Of a stretch of DNA of 64,000 bases, positions 15,873 to 24,778 are shown one piece after another. Source of the stretch: Neobacillus sp. DY30 (GTDB lineage Bacteria > Bacillota > Bacilli > Bacillales > Cytobacillaceae). The stretch spans positions 5,338,001 to 5,402,000 of the forward strand of contig NZ_CP126093.1 of the NCBI RefSeq assembly GCF_030123065.1, read 5' to 3'. The notes beneath the pieces were generated by a model, which saw only the letters and a list, made by a program, of their open reading frames with translations, made no database searches and was not told the DNA's origin. Position numbers and translations under genes: made by a program. Within the stretch, counting starts at the first letter, position 1. Each line of letters begins with the position of its first letter.

Positions 15873-16861
15873 ACATTTTAGTGACAGGTACTGCAGGTTT
15901 TATTGGGTTCCATCTTTCTAAACGGTTGCTAGCTGAAAATTATCATGTAATTGGTGTGGACAACCTTAATGACTATTACGATGTTCGTTTAAAAGATGAG
16001 CGGCTAAAACAGCTAGAAAATGACGATAAGTTTACTTTTTATAAAGTAGATTTAGCCGATGCAGAAGGTTTAAACAAAATTTTTGAGAGCCATTCCATCC
16101 CCATTGTGATTAATTTAGCTGCACAGGCTGGGGTCCGTTATAGTCTTACCCATCCACACTCCTATGTTCATTCCAACTTAGTTGGATTTGTAAATATTTT
16201 AGAGGCATGCAGGCATTATCAAGTGGAGCACTTACTTTATGCCTCGTCTAGTTCTGTCTATGGAGCCAATACAAAAACCCCCTTCTCTACTCAAGATTCT
16301 GTGGATCACCCGGTAAGTATCTATGCAGCCACGAAAAAGGCTAATGAATTAATGGCACACACGTACAGTCATTTATTTAATATCCCCACTACTGGCCTGC
16401 GTTTCTTTACCGTATATGGGCCTTGGGGCAGACCGGATATGGCCTATTATTCTTTTACAAAGGATATAATCGAAGGGAATCCAATAAAAGTGTACAATAA
16501 TGGCGACATGCGCAGGGACTTTACCTATATTGATGACATTGTCGAAGGAATCGTCAAATTACTAGATCAACCGCCTGAGCCAGATACAAACAGGAATCTC
16601 GACCCAAGCACTAGTTTTGCTCCCTATAAAGTCTATAATATTGGCAACAATAGCCCCGTTAGATTAATGGATTTCATCCACACGCTCGAAAATCTAATCG
16701 GTAAAAAAGCAAAAATTGAATATCTTCCAATGCAGCCTGGAGACGTAAAAGAGACCTATGCAGATATCAGCGACCTCCAGAAGGCTGCCGGTTTCTCCCC
16801 TGCTACTCCATTACAAATAGGGTTAGGCCATTTCGTAGAATGGTATAAAAAGTTTCATTAA
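15869..16861 (+). CDS. NAD-dependent epimerase, UDP-glucuronate 4-epimerase type
   Basis: An extended short-chain dehydrogenase of 330 residues. The NAD motif TGTAGFIGFHL is at the N-terminus. YAATKKANE (YxxxK) and the upstream SSSSVYG give the catalytic Ser/Thr-Tyr-Lys triad, and RFFTVYGPWGRPDMAYYSF is the signature of UDP-glucuronate epimerases (CapI/LpsL group). It converts UDP-GlcA to UDP-GalA, a precursor of acidic surface polysaccharides. It overlaps the kinase-like gene by 4 bp and ends at a bidirectional terminator. Confidence 0.88.
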   Translation: MNILVTGTAGFIGFHLSKRLLAENYHVIGVDNLNDYYDVRLKDERLKQLENDDKFTFYKVDLADAEGLNKIFESHSIPIVINLAAQAGVRYSLTHPHSYVHSNLVGFVNILEACRHYQVEHLLYASSSSVYGANTKTPFSTQDSVDHPVSIYAATKKANELMAHTYSHLFNIPTTGLRFFTVYGPWGRPDMAYYSFTKDIIEGNPIKVYNNGDMRRDFTYIDDIVEGIVKLLDQPPEPDTNRNLDPSTSFAPYKVYNIGNNSPVRLMDFIHTLENLIGKKAKIEYLPMQPGDVKETYADISDLQKAAGFSPATPLQIGLGHFVEWYKKFH

Positions 16862-16897
16862 GAAGTTTTTTGGATTTATTTTCAGGACAGCAACTAA

Positions 16898-16936
16898 AAA
16901 AAAGCCACACAGCAGCTATTTACTGTGTGGCTTTAA
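16898..16936. terminator. Bidirectional terminator
   Basis: AAAGCCACACAG and CTGTGTGGCTTT form a perfect 12-bp stem flanked by A and T tracts, between convergent genes. Confidence 0.9.
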
Positions 16937-16948
16937 CTGTTTACTCTA

Positions 16949-19900
16949 TTATTTTACTAATCTTCTTTTTCTTCTTTGAATAACAAAGTATGTTACACCA
17001 AGTACCAGAGTAAGCATACCCGCTAGCATAATATTGTATGCATTAGTTGCAGTATTAGGAAGTATGCTTCCACCACCAGTTGAACCATTTCCTGATCCAT
17101 TTCCTGATCCATTTCCTGATCCATTATCTGTTCCAGATCCACCAGCAGCAGGTGCTTTCACCGTAACAGTTCTTTCAACAGTTGTTTTATTACCAGCCTT
17201 ATCTGTAACACTGTACGTTAACGTATAGTCACCAACAGTCTTTACATCAACTGCTCCTTCAACTACTACTTGATCTGTTACATCTGCATCAACATCATCT
17301 ACAGCTTTATAACCTGGATCCTTAAAAGTAGAGTTTTGTATAATAACCAGTGGGTTGTCACCAGCTAATGTAATCACTGGAGCTACTCCATCAACATTGA
17401 ATGCGTTGGAAGTCCAAGCAATCTGGTTTCCTAATGTATCAGTTCCTTTTACATGCAGGTAGTACAAACCAGAAACACCACTAAGCGTTAATGTTTCGCC
17501 GCTATTGAATGATTTCCAGTCACTATCTGATTTTGGTTCTGCATCTTTTGACCACAAATATTCAAGTGTGCCATCCACCACATTAGAAACAGTAACTGTT
17601 ACAGAAGGACTGCTAACAACTTCTTCTGAACCGTTGTTGTCAACTGTAGGTACTTCAGCATCATTATCCACATTGATGCCCTTAGAATAAGAAGCTACAA
17701 TGGCTTCACCGGCGTTCACATTCACTTCAAGACTATATTCTCCTGTTGGAAGACCCTCTGGAAGTGTCAGCTTAACAGCCAGCTCTTTTTCAGTACGATC
17801 TGAAGTATACGTTTGTACATCAGAAACCACTACTTCGTTTGATGCATTCACTACGTCAGTAGTTACCGTTACTTCTTCACCATATGTTTCATCATCACTT
17901 ACAACAGTAAGATCTAATGAATTATAACCTTCATTACTAGAATAAGTGTCTAATAGACCATTAACTTGAACATTCGCTTGGTGATCATCATATGCAAGTT
18001 GAACCTGTCCAACAGTCATATCTTCAGCTTGATCCAATACACTGATTTCTAATCCATATTTAGGTACATTGCGACCTGCATAAATTAAGTCTGGAGTTGA
18101 ATAATCATTATAATCACTAAATTGTGGAATAGCAGGTTGGGCATCTAGAGCCATACCCACACCTGGCCCAAAAAATTCTGAGTAATCAAGGAACATCTCA
18201 TCCGTTGTATTCAATGAGAACGCTGCATCTTGGATTTGATATCTCGTAGTTGCAGGTGAGTTATCATCTGTCCATCGTGCAATTGGTTGGTGTGCGTCAA
18301 CGACACCTAGGAATCCATCTCCAGGGTGGTCTCCAACCCAGTTGTCATCATATTTATTATCTACATACCAGATAACCATACCTGGATCATAGGTTAAAAC
18401 AGACTTTCCACGTGAAATGCGACCTAATGCTGTATCCGTAGCAGCCCAGTTCCTCCACTCTACTAAATAGTAGTGAGTTGATGTTGTAGTACCAGTTGAT
18501 TTAGTAAACCCATCAGCAGTAAACACTGACTCATCAGATTCTGCTCCATCAGATACAACAATAGTTCCATCAACAACTACCTCAATGTCATCCACATAAA
18601 GACCTGGCAAAGCGGCAGCACCATCTGTCCAGTAATTGATTTTAATTTGTACTTCTTTACCAGTATAAGCTGATAAGTCAAAGCTTGCAGGTACCCATTT
18701 ACCGTTTGTTGATCCTGTGATACCGTGCCCTGGGTTTTGTTCATATGGATTCGTATCAGTTGTGATGTTACCCTGAAGAGCAACCCATCCAGAGCCATCA
18801 TTTACTTGAACGGAAGCATAATCCCAATCTTGTTCGATATCATACCAAGCATTAAACTTGAATTCTGCATTTGCAACAGTTGTTAAGTCAACTGTAGTGG
18901 TTAGGCTATTGTCTAAATCATTACCCTTTCCGCTAAAGTACTCATACTCACCGTTGGCTGGACTATTAACCTTAGTTACTTTATCAGGCAATGTTATTTT
19001 CACAGCATCAGCATTCGTACCTTTAACACTTGCCTGGTCTATATTTACAATCTTTTCACCATTCTTAATATCATCTAAACTGTATTCTACATTTTTGAAC
19101 CAGTTAGAACTTGGCCATTTATTTTGAAGATATTCTTTATTATAAGGGCTAAATCCAGTTGGTTCTGTTCCATTAATAATCCCTGCCCAACTTCCTGAAG
19201 ACATTAAAGTCCAATACTCAGTTGGTGCTCCAACACTATTTGCTGTATAAGCAGTATCATATTCATCTGGTAAACCTAAATCATGACCATATTCATGTGC
19301 AAATACGCCTGTTGCACCATCTTCAGGCTGGATTGTGTAATCGTAAGAAGTTAAATTTCCATTCCAATAATCAACGCCAGCTTCACCTTCTGTACCAGGA
19401 ATGACTACAGGATTTGCTTGATTCCAACTATGAGACCAAATCGCATCAGCACCAATTGCGCCACCGCCAGCTTCTTCACCTGTACCAGCGTGAACGATCA
19501 TCAAATGGTCGATGATTCCATCTGGCTCACGATAGTTTCCATCTCCATCTAAATCATATAAATCTTCAATGTCAAACTTACTCAAATCAATATTTGGATC
19601 CTTTGACGCGTGTGCTAATGCTTCTTGAGCCAATTCACGCGGTCTAGCGTCATTGTCATTTGCATCGTTTCCACCATAGTAGGCAGCAGGTTGTGAAGCT
19701 GTATACCATTCAGAAACGGCACCGTCAATCGTATAACTTCCACCAGATTGCTGCTCATAAAAGGCTTTCATCGAAATGAAATCTTCACCATTTCCACCTT
19801 TGAAAGTTGTATCACCAAAGACCATTTGTTCATAATGCTCTTTCGTGTAATCTTCATACATTAAGACAGGTCCGTCTTCCTCTGTAATATTACTGTTCTT

Positions 19901-20422
19901 ATAGTCAGGGAAATCGATTAAAAGTACTAGAACTTGATCCGTTTGTACTTCTCCATCCCAGCCTTCTTCAACAATTGAACCCACTTTATGCTTACTTGCT
20001 TTTACAGAATCTTCTTTAGGTGCCGCTGGAACACCTGCATCTACTAACTCAAGACCTGCTGCCTTTTGCATATCTGTACGAACCGCTTTTTGGTCAAGTT
20101 GGTCAGCAGTTAAAGCAATTGCCTTATTAGCACGCTTTGTAAGGTAGGCATTTAATTGCTTTTCTTGCTGCGCATGCGATGCATTTTTACTAATTACTCC
20201 TTGCTTAATTAATGCCGTAAGCACCTTATCTCTATTAACCATTCCAGCGTCAAAAGGACCACTTATGTGTTTATTAATGAATGGAAGTTCTCCTTCCGAA
20301 TTATGTACAACTTTACTCTTCGCACTTGCCGACGGGACATTCCCAAGCACTGGAGCAAAAGAACTAAATACTAAACTTGCAGACAAAACTGAAGTCCCGA
20401 GTATTTTTTTCCACTCTGCCAT
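16949..20422 (-). CDS. Immune inhibitor A-type M6 metalloprotease, LPNTA-anchored
   Basis: A 1157-residue secreted protease. A signal peptide ends near ASA (about residue 34), followed by a propeptide (~35-145). The M6 catalytic domain has HEYGHDLGLPDEYD at about 376 (HExxH zinc site). Then come a jelly-roll/MAM-like region, an Ig-like stretch, a DUF5011-type domain (VITLAGDNPLVIIQN to TVERTVTV), a GSGN-repeat spacer, LPNTA (1121-1125), a membrane helix and a basic tail. InhA of B. cereus lacks such an anchor. LPNTA-type signals are used by class D sortases, so attachment to the wall is likely; no sortase is in the window. GGGGGAGG precedes the ATG. A lipoprotein with an inhibitor-like domain is divergently encoded next to it. 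Confidence 0.9.
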   Translation of the reverse strand: MAEWKKILGTSVLSASLVFSSFAPVLGNVPSASAKSKVVHNSEGELPFINKHISGPFDAGMVNRDKVLTALIKQGVISKNASHAQQEKQLNAYLTKRANKAIALTADQLDQKAVRTDMQKAAGLELVDAGVPAAPKEDSVKASKHKVGSIVEEGWDGEVQTDQVLVLLIDFPDYKNSNITEEDGPVLMYEDYTKEHYEQMVFGDTTFKGGNGEDFISMKAFYEQQSGGSYTIDGAVSEWYTASQPAAYYGGNDANDNDARPRELAQEALAHASKDPNIDLSKFDIEDLYDLDGDGNYREPDGIIDHLMIVHAGTGEEAGGGAIGADAIWSHSWNQANPVVIPGTEGEAGVDYWNGNLTSYDYTIQPEDGATGVFAHEYGHDLGLPDEYDTAYTANSVGAPTEYWTLMSSGSWAGIINGTEPTGFSPYNKEYLQNKWPSSNWFKNVEYSLDDIKNGEKIVNIDQASVKGTNADAVKITLPDKVTKVNSPANGEYEYFSGKGNDLDNSLTTTVDLTTVANAEFKFNAWYDIEQDWDYASVQVNDGSGWVALQGNITTDTNPYEQNPGHGITGSTNGKWVPASFDLSAYTGKEVQIKINYWTDGAAALPGLYVDDIEVVVDGTIVVSDGAESDESVFTADGFTKSTGTTTSTHYYLVEWRNWAATDTALGRISRGKSVLTYDPGMVIWYVDNKYDDNWVGDHPGDGFLGVVDAHQPIARWTDDNSPATTRYQIQDAAFSLNTTDEMFLDYSEFFGPGVGMALDAQPAIPQFSDYNDYSTPDLIYAGRNVPKYGLEISVLDQAEDMTVGQVQLAYDDHQANVQVNGLLDTYSSNEGYNSLDLTVVSDDETYGEEVTVTTDVVNASNEVVVSDVQTYTSDRTEKELAVKLTLPEGLPTGEYSLEVNVNAGEAIVASYSKGINVDNDAEVPTVDNNGSEEVVSSPSVTVTVSNVVDGTLEYLWSKDAEPKSDSDWKSFNSGETLTLSGVSGLYYLHVKGTDTLGNQIAWTSNAFNVDGVAPVITLAGDNPLVIIQNSTFKDPGYKAVDDVDADVTDQVVVEGAVDVKTVGDYTLTYSVTDKAGNKTTVERTVTVKAPAAGGSGTDNGSGNGSGNGSGNGSTGGGSILPNTATNAYNIMLAGMLTLVLGVTYFVIQRRKRRLVK
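17085..17124. repeat. 12-bp tandem repeat in the protease wall-spacer
   Basis: CCATTTCCTGAT repeats three times plus a partial copy. On the minus strand it encodes the GSGN spacer, a length that could vary by slippage. Confidence 0.85.
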
Positions 20423-20789
20423 TTATTCTTCCTCCCCCTTCTATGTCTTTTAAACTATTAGTCTACCCTCCTACTATTTTTGGGTTCTATCTTTTTACAT
20501 ACTATTCTGAAATTATGATAGATTCTATAAAAATATACCACAAAAATTTACAAATTAAAGTACTTTTTCCCCATAATTATCAAAAAAATTCCAGTATTTT
20601 TACTATTCATTTCATTATTATTAGCATACCATTAAAATTAATATGGTCTCTCTATGTCAATAAACAGGAGTACTATGATAAAGGTAATAGTTCATTCAGA
20701 CTAGGAAAATTAAAAATCAAAATTATAAAATGCATAATGTAACAAATGTACACTTGGGTACGACTAATAAATAAATGGGGTGGAAAACT
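20423..20789. other. AT-rich divergent promoter region
   Basis: This region carries the promoters of the M6 protease (minus) and the BsuPI-like lipoprotein (plus). It is very AT-rich with many A/T tracts. I could not assign a clear -35/-10 pair or operator; apparent reading frames here are AT-driven and lack good ribosome binding sites. Confidence 0.5.
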
Positions 20790-21419
20790 ATGGTGAAAAA
20801 ACTAAACTTACTTTTTCTTGCTTTATTACTAGTTACCGGTTGTTCAAATGATAAAGAAAATGCCAACCGAGAAATGGAGGCTAATACTCAAACTCAATCA
20901 TCTGACCAATTAAAGTCAGATGATAAAACTGAAATCCCAGAAACAATGTCTCAATCCAGTGATGAAGAAATGTCTAGTCCGAAAGAACAGACGGCAACAA
21001 ACAGCCCGTCTAAATCTCCTCCTCCTAACGATAAGGGAAATAGTAAATGGCAACCACCCGTAATTACGGACGCAGATACGAAAAAAATAACTCCAAGTAT
21101 TACGTACAAACAAGAGGGCAAAAAAGTCCATTTTACTTTCAACGTGAGAAATAATCTAGATCATTTGTTTACCTTTCATTTTGATACGGCACAACAGTAT
21201 GATTACATTATTAAAGATCAGAACGGAAATGTAATACAGACCTATTTAAAAGAGACAAAAGCCCCCAATTTGCCCGGTGAACAACCGGTAAAACCAGGTG
21301 GATCTATTTCGTATGAAGTACAAGTTGAAAACTTGCCGCCCGGTTCCTATCTAATTAGCTTCGTACTGACAGCTAAAGAATTCCAGCCAAAAATGGCACT
21401 TGAATTTGTAGTGGATTAA
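20790..21419 (+). CDS. Lipoprotein with a BsuPI-like (proteinase inhibitor) domain
   Basis: A protein of about 209 residues. The signal MVKKLNLLFLALLLVTGC has the lipobox LVTGC, then an 80-residue Ser/Glu/Asp/Pro-rich linker, then a beta domain of about 100 residues (VHFTFNVRNNLDHLFTF, FDTAQQYDYIIKDQNGN, VKPGGSISYEVQV). That pattern matches the BsuPI fold of the B. subtilis intracellular proteinase inhibitor, here exported and membrane-anchored. GGGGTGG sits 6 nt before ATG 20790; the earlier in-frame ATG at 20775 would put the RBS inside the gene. It is divergent from the M6 protease, which suggests, but does not prove, that it restrains or assists that protease. Confidence 0.8.
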   Translation: MVKKLNLLFLALLLVTGCSNDKENANREMEANTQTQSSDQLKSDDKTEIPETMSQSSDEEMSSPKEQTATNSPSKSPPPNDKGNSKWQPPVITDADTKKITPSITYKQEGKKVHFTFNVRNNLDHLFTFHFDTAQQYDYIIKDQNGNVIQTYLKETKAPNLPGEQPVKPGGSISYEVQVENLPPGSYLISFVLTAKEFQPKMALEFVVD

Positions 21420-21427
21420 CTATTAAA

Positions 21428-21464
21428 AGAAAAGCACTTTAAAATATGTGCTTTCTTTTTTTGA
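21428..21464 (+). terminator. Terminator after the BsuPI-like lipoprotein gene
   Basis: AAAGCAC pairs with GTGCTTT and is followed by seven T residues. Confidence 0.85.
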
Positions 21465-21482
21465 CTATTTTTTAATCATATC

Positions 21483-21715
21483 TTTAATGTCCATCCACCA
21501 GGAAACGGTGTCGTCGAAGGTGCTGCTCTTGAAGTTTCCTTTGATGAAGGCCAAACTTGGGAGAAAGTAGACTTGGCTCCAGAAGGCTCGGTTGGATGGC
21601 TATGATAAAACATCAAAACAAGCCTGGAGGTTCAGTCTCACTTCGTACTAGTGCATGGGACGATAAGGGCAGCCGTATTGCACAAGAAGTGATTAAGGCT
21701 TATGGGTTGAGGTAG
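21483..21715 (+). pseudogene. Decayed gene fragment resembling a sulfite-oxidase-type Moco dimerisation domain
   Basis: One frame from 21483 reads NVHPPGNGVVEGAALEVSFDEGQTWEKVDL and so on (shown in part as ALEVSFDEGQTWEKV) and then stops. A different frame continues as KPGGSVSLRTSAWDDKGSR and ends at TAG 21715. No start codon or RBS is present. The motifs VSFDxGxTW and RAWDxxGxR resemble the C-terminal domain of sulfite-oxidase-like molybdenum enzymes. It is a 3' remnant with a frameshift; the family assignment is tentative. Confidence 0.55.
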
Positions 21716-21750
21716 GATTGCGAATTAGTATATAAGTCTAACATACGTTT

Positions 21751-21778
21751 TTGTCCCCACTTATTGGGGACTTTTTTT
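21751..21778 (+). terminator. Orphan terminator after the decayed gene
   Basis: GTCCCCA and TGGGGAC form a stem followed by seven T residues; it probably belonged to the decayed gene. Confidence 0.85.
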
Positions 21779-21782
21779 GCGT

Positions 21783-22003
21783 ATTGTCCTTTATTACTCT
21801 TATGAAAGACAAATCTCTTGGTTCCTTATTATGATTAGTCCTTCATTACCCTTATGAAAGACAAATCTCTTGGTTCCTTATTATGATTAGTCCTTCATCC
21901 CCCTTATGAAAGACAAATCTTTTGGTTCCTTACTAGGATTTGTCCTTCATCCCCTTTATGAAAGACAAATCTCTTGATTCCTTACTATGATTTGTCCTTC
22001 ATC
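21783..22003. repeat. Tandem palindromic repeat, locus 2 (52-bp period, 4 units)
   Basis: ATGAAAGAC recurs at 21802, 21854, 21906 and 21958, exactly 52 bp apart. Each hairpin consists of GATTTGTCCTTCAT (or GATTAGTCCTTCAT), loop CCCCCTT or CCCCTTT, and ATGAAAGACAAATC, followed by a 17-nt linker. It has the same core as locus 1 but is in the opposite relation to the neighbouring genes; it lies upstream of sleB. Confidence 0.9.
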
Positions 22004-22096
22004 ACCCAAAATAGTATAGATTTTATTAGGTACATAAAACTGTAAAAAATATGAAAGTATAGTAAGTATATTGTTTTTTCGTTAGGAGGTTAAATT

Positions 22097-22816
22097 GTGC
22101 AGGGGAAACATATAGTTAAGCTTCCACTGATCATACTTTTTCTAACTGTTACATTTTTAGCCAACAGCGATCAAGGGAAGGAAGTACATGCATTCTCAAA
22201 CCAGGTTCTTCAACAAGGAGCCCGTGGAGAGGATGTCATTGAGTTACAATCGCGTCTTGCCTATAATGGCTTTTTTAAAAGTAAGATTGATGGAATTTTT
22301 GGGTGGAATACTTACTGGGCTGTACGGAATTTCCAGTATGAATTTGGACTTCCTGTCGACGGAATTGTCGGGGCAAATACAAAGGCAATGCTGGTTAGGG
22401 CAACAAAGTATGAAAAGAATGGCAATAACAGTTCTAACGCCGCCAATGTTCCAAGCGGTTATAGTGCAAATGATATCCGTTTGATGGCAAATGCCGTGTA
22501 CGGGGAAGCCCGCGGGGAACCCTATGAAGGTCAAGTCGCGGTTGCAGCTGTCATTATAAACCGGGTTCAAAGTGCTTCTTTTCCAAATACTGCAGCCGGG
22601 GTGATTTATGAACCAGGAGCCTTCACGGCAGTTGCTGATGGACAAATTAATTTAACACCAAATGAAACAGCAAAAAAGGCAGTCCAGGATGCTTTAAATG
22701 GTTGGGACCCAAGCGGAAATGCCCTATATTACTTTAATCCTGATACCGCAACGAGCAGTTGGATCTGGAGCCGTCCACAGATAAAGAAAATTGGTAAACA
22801 TATATTTTGTAAATGA
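22097..22816 (+). CDS. sleB: Spore cortex-lytic enzyme SleB (or close paralogue)
   Basis: A 239-residue exported hydrolase. A signal peptide ends near VHA, then comes a peptidoglycan-binding domain (GARGEDVIELQSRLAYNGF, GIFGWNTYWAVRNFQ) and a C-terminal hydrolase_2 domain (MANAVYGEARGEPYEGQVA, ending SRPQIKKIGKHIFCK). This pairing is that of SleB, a lytic transglycosylase that degrades cortex peptidoglycan during germination. GTG 22097 lies 6 nt after AGGAGGT. It is shorter than B. subtilis SleB (about 305 aa), and the usual partner gene ypeB does not follow, so it may be a second SleB-like enzyme. Confidence 0.85.
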   Translation: MQGKHIVKLPLIILFLTVTFLANSDQGKEVHAFSNQVLQQGARGEDVIELQSRLAYNGFFKSKIDGIFGWNTYWAVRNFQYEFGLPVDGIVGANTKAMLVRATKYEKNGNNSSNAANVPSGYSANDIRLMANAVYGEARGEPYEGQVAVAAVIINRVQSASFPNTAAGVIYEPGAFTAVADGQINLTPNETAKKAVQDALNGWDPSGNALYYFNPDTATSSWIWSRPQIKKIGKHIFCK

Positions 22817-22901
22817 AAAGTCTTATAGAGGTGGGTCTATGTGACTGAATTTGTTACATCCATTGGAATTCGGGCAAGTGGCAGTATTCTTTTCTTCAAA
22901 T

Positions 22902-22944
22902 AGAAAGAGGATGACTCAAAAATCGAGTCATCCTCTTTCTGTTT
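22902..22944. terminator. Bidirectional terminator sleB / purU
   Basis: AGAAAGAGGATGACTC and GAGTCATCCTCTTTCT form a perfect 16-bp stem between convergent genes. Confidence 0.92.
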
Positions 22945-22960
22945 AACAAACCCTGAAACC

Positions 22961-23860
22961 TTAGAAAACAATCGTTTTATTCTGATGAACAATAATCCGG
23001 TCTTCAATATGCCATTTCACTGCTCGAGCCAATACACTTCTTTCTACTCTACGGCCAATTTTTTTCAAGTTGTCCACATCGTCACGGTGATCAACACGTG
23101 CAATATCCTGCTCTATAATCGGTCCTTCATCCAAATCATTGGTCACATAATGAGAGGTTGCTCCAATTAGCTTTACCCCGCGGGCATGGGCACGTTCATA
23201 TGGTCTTGCCCCAATAAACGCTGGTAAAAAGGAATGATGTATATTAATAATTCTTTTTGGATTGGCAGCGACAAATTTAGGCGTCAAGATTTGCATATAA
23301 CGTGCTAATATCACTAAATCAATTTCATATTCTGTTAATAACTCAAGCTGTTTCTCTTCGACCTGTTCTCGAATATCCTTATTCGCAGGAATATAATAAA
23401 ACGGTATATTTAAAGCTTCTACTGCATCTCTAGCTTCCTCATGATTACTGATGACCAGCGCGATATCCGCCATTAAATCACCACTTTGCCATTCCCATAG
23501 CAGTTCAAGCAAACAGTGAAGCTCCTTAGATACAAAGATAGCTGCTTTTTTTACCTGATAGACGTGCGTTAATTTCCAATCCATCGAAAACTTCTCAGCA
23601 ACTGCAGCAAACTGCCCTTCCATATCCTTTGCCTTTTCCTTTAGGTTCGGGCATTCAAATTCAATACGGATAAAAAATACTCCGCCTTCCGGATTGGTAG
23701 AATATTGACTAGATTCGATGATGTTTGCTTGAAACGAAAATAAAAACTGCGAGATCGCTGAAACAATCCCTGGCTGATCTGGACAACTTACGAGTAATCG
23801 TCCACGATTACGGTTCTCTTGTTGGAATTTTTCTAGTTGGTCTTTGATATAAGCATTCAT
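22961..23860 (-). CDS. purU: Formyltetrahydrofolate deformylase
   Basis: PurU hydrolyses 10-formyl-THF to formate and THF, balancing the one-carbon pool. An N-terminal ACT domain (RLLVSCPDQPGIVSAISQFL) precedes a formyl-transferase-like domain with the catalytic Asn-His-Asp set (VILARYMQILTP, INIHHSFLPAF, and a HYV..DLDEGPIIEQD region). Starting at ATG 23860 gives 299 residues, the normal length; GAGGAG is 8 nt upstream (ATG 23866 is also possible). Longer in-frame extensions upstream have no RBS and run into the divergent gene. Confidence 0.93.
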   Translation of the reverse strand: MNAYIKDQLEKFQQENRNRGRLLVSCPDQPGIVSAISQFLFSFQANIIESSQYSTNPEGGVFFIRIEFECPNLKEKAKDMEGQFAAVAEKFSMDWKLTHVYQVKKAAIFVSKELHCLLELLWEWQSGDLMADIALVISNHEEARDAVEALNIPFYYIPANKDIREQVEEKQLELLTEYEIDLVILARYMQILTPKFVAANPKRIINIHHSFLPAFIGARPYERAHARGVKLIGATSHYVTNDLDEGPIIEQDIARVDHRDDVDNLKKIGRRVERSVLARAVKWHIEDRIIVHQNKTIVF

Positions 23861-23996
23861 TTTCATAACTCCTCTATTATTATTAGAAAAGATTATACAG
23901 CACACAGCCTTTAGAAGCGAAGATTTTCTTGAAAATTCTAATTTTATTTCACACATAAATAATGGTAATATTTTTAAAAAGGAGGTTGTCTGTGAT

Positions 23997-24716
23997 ATGA
24001 AAATGGCTTTCATTTCTGATATCCACGGGAATGCCATCGCACTGGACGCGGTTCTTGCGGATATTGAGAAACAGAGAATGGATAAAATTTATGTGTTAGG
24101 TGACATATGTTATCGCGGGCCAGAGCCTAAACGGTCTCTTGACCTCGTTCGCTCTCTACATACAGATGTAATCAAAGGAAATGCCGATGAATGGGTGGTA
24201 CGCGGTGTTCGGAAAGGTGAAGTGGCAGATAAGGTTCTGGAGTTAATGAACATTGAACGCCAATGGATTGTGGAGCGATTGGAACCATCGGATATTGAAT
24301 ATTTAGACAGCCTGCCAACTACTTTAAATCTTACCGTCGAAGGTGTTCAACTATCAGCATTCCATGCTACCCCAACAAGTTTATTTGATACCATACTTCC
24401 GAACGCGGATGACAGCCAAATCGAAACGAGTTTGATGCAAGCGCAGGGTGCAGAGGTTTTCATTTACGCGCATATTCACAGGCCATATATTAGATACATA
24501 AATGGCAAAATCATTATGAACATCGGCAGCGTGGGTTTACCGTTCGATGGTCTGACAAAGGCCTCCTATGGCCTAGTTGAAATAGAGGACGGACATATAA
24601 AAACATCCATAAGAAGAGTAAACTATGATCTTGAAAGTGTCGTAGCACGCTACCATGAGGTCAACTACCCTAATGCAGAAATGATGAGTAACATTATTCG
24701 GACGGCTAAAATCTAA
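23997..24716 (+). CDS. Calcineurin-like metallophosphoesterase
   Basis: A protein of 239 residues with the metallophosphoesterase motifs in order: FISDIHGNAIALDAV (DxH), VLGDICYRGPEP (GD), KGNADEW (GNxD), FHATP and AHIHRPYI (GHxH-like, here AHIH). This belongs to the YfcE/MJ0936 subgroup acting on phosphodiesters or other phosphates; the substrate is unknown. An A4GGAGG RBS lies 11 nt before ATG 23997. It is divergent from purU and followed by a terminator. Confidence 0.85.
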   Translation: MKMAFISDIHGNAIALDAVLADIEKQRMDKIYVLGDICYRGPEPKRSLDLVRSLHTDVIKGNADEWVVRGVRKGEVADKVLELMNIERQWIVERLEPSDIEYLDSLPTTLNLTVEGVQLSAFHATPTSLFDTILPNADDSQIETSLMQAQGAEVFIYAHIHRPYIRYINGKIIMNIGSVGLPFDGLTKASYGLVEIEDGHIKTSIRRVNYDLESVVARYHEVNYPNAEMMSNIIRTAKI

Positions 24717-24724
24717 GGAAATTC

Positions 24725-24755
24725 GCTGCTAACTTAATAGCAGCGTTTTCCTTTA
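24725..24755 (+). terminator. Terminator after the phosphoesterase gene
   Basis: CGCTGCTA and TAGCAGCG form a stem followed by TTTTCC. Confidence 0.75.
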
Positions 24756-24778
24756 AAGATAAAAAGGAGTTTTAAAAA

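Noticed and set aside
15456..15921. Antisense and alternate-frame reading frames over the kinase-like protein's tail
   Set aside because: They arise from the repetitive Lys/His-rich coding sequence and have no RBS.
20670..20710. A nine-codon peptide frame (AGGAG then ATG near 20677) upstream of the BsuPI-like lipoprotein
   Set aside because: RBS spacing is short (4 nt) and nothing else supports a leader peptide.
20377..20742. A 121-codon plus-strand frame overlapping the protease start
   Set aside because: It is AT-driven, antisense to the protease signal peptide and lacks an RBS.
22842..22904. A 20-codon frame from GTG after sleB
   Set aside because: It has a weak RBS and no recognisable product; it ends at the shared terminator and could not be supported.
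23866..24037. A longer N-terminus for PurU
   Set aside because: The extension overlaps the divergent phosphoesterase gene, has no RBS and exceeds the family length.
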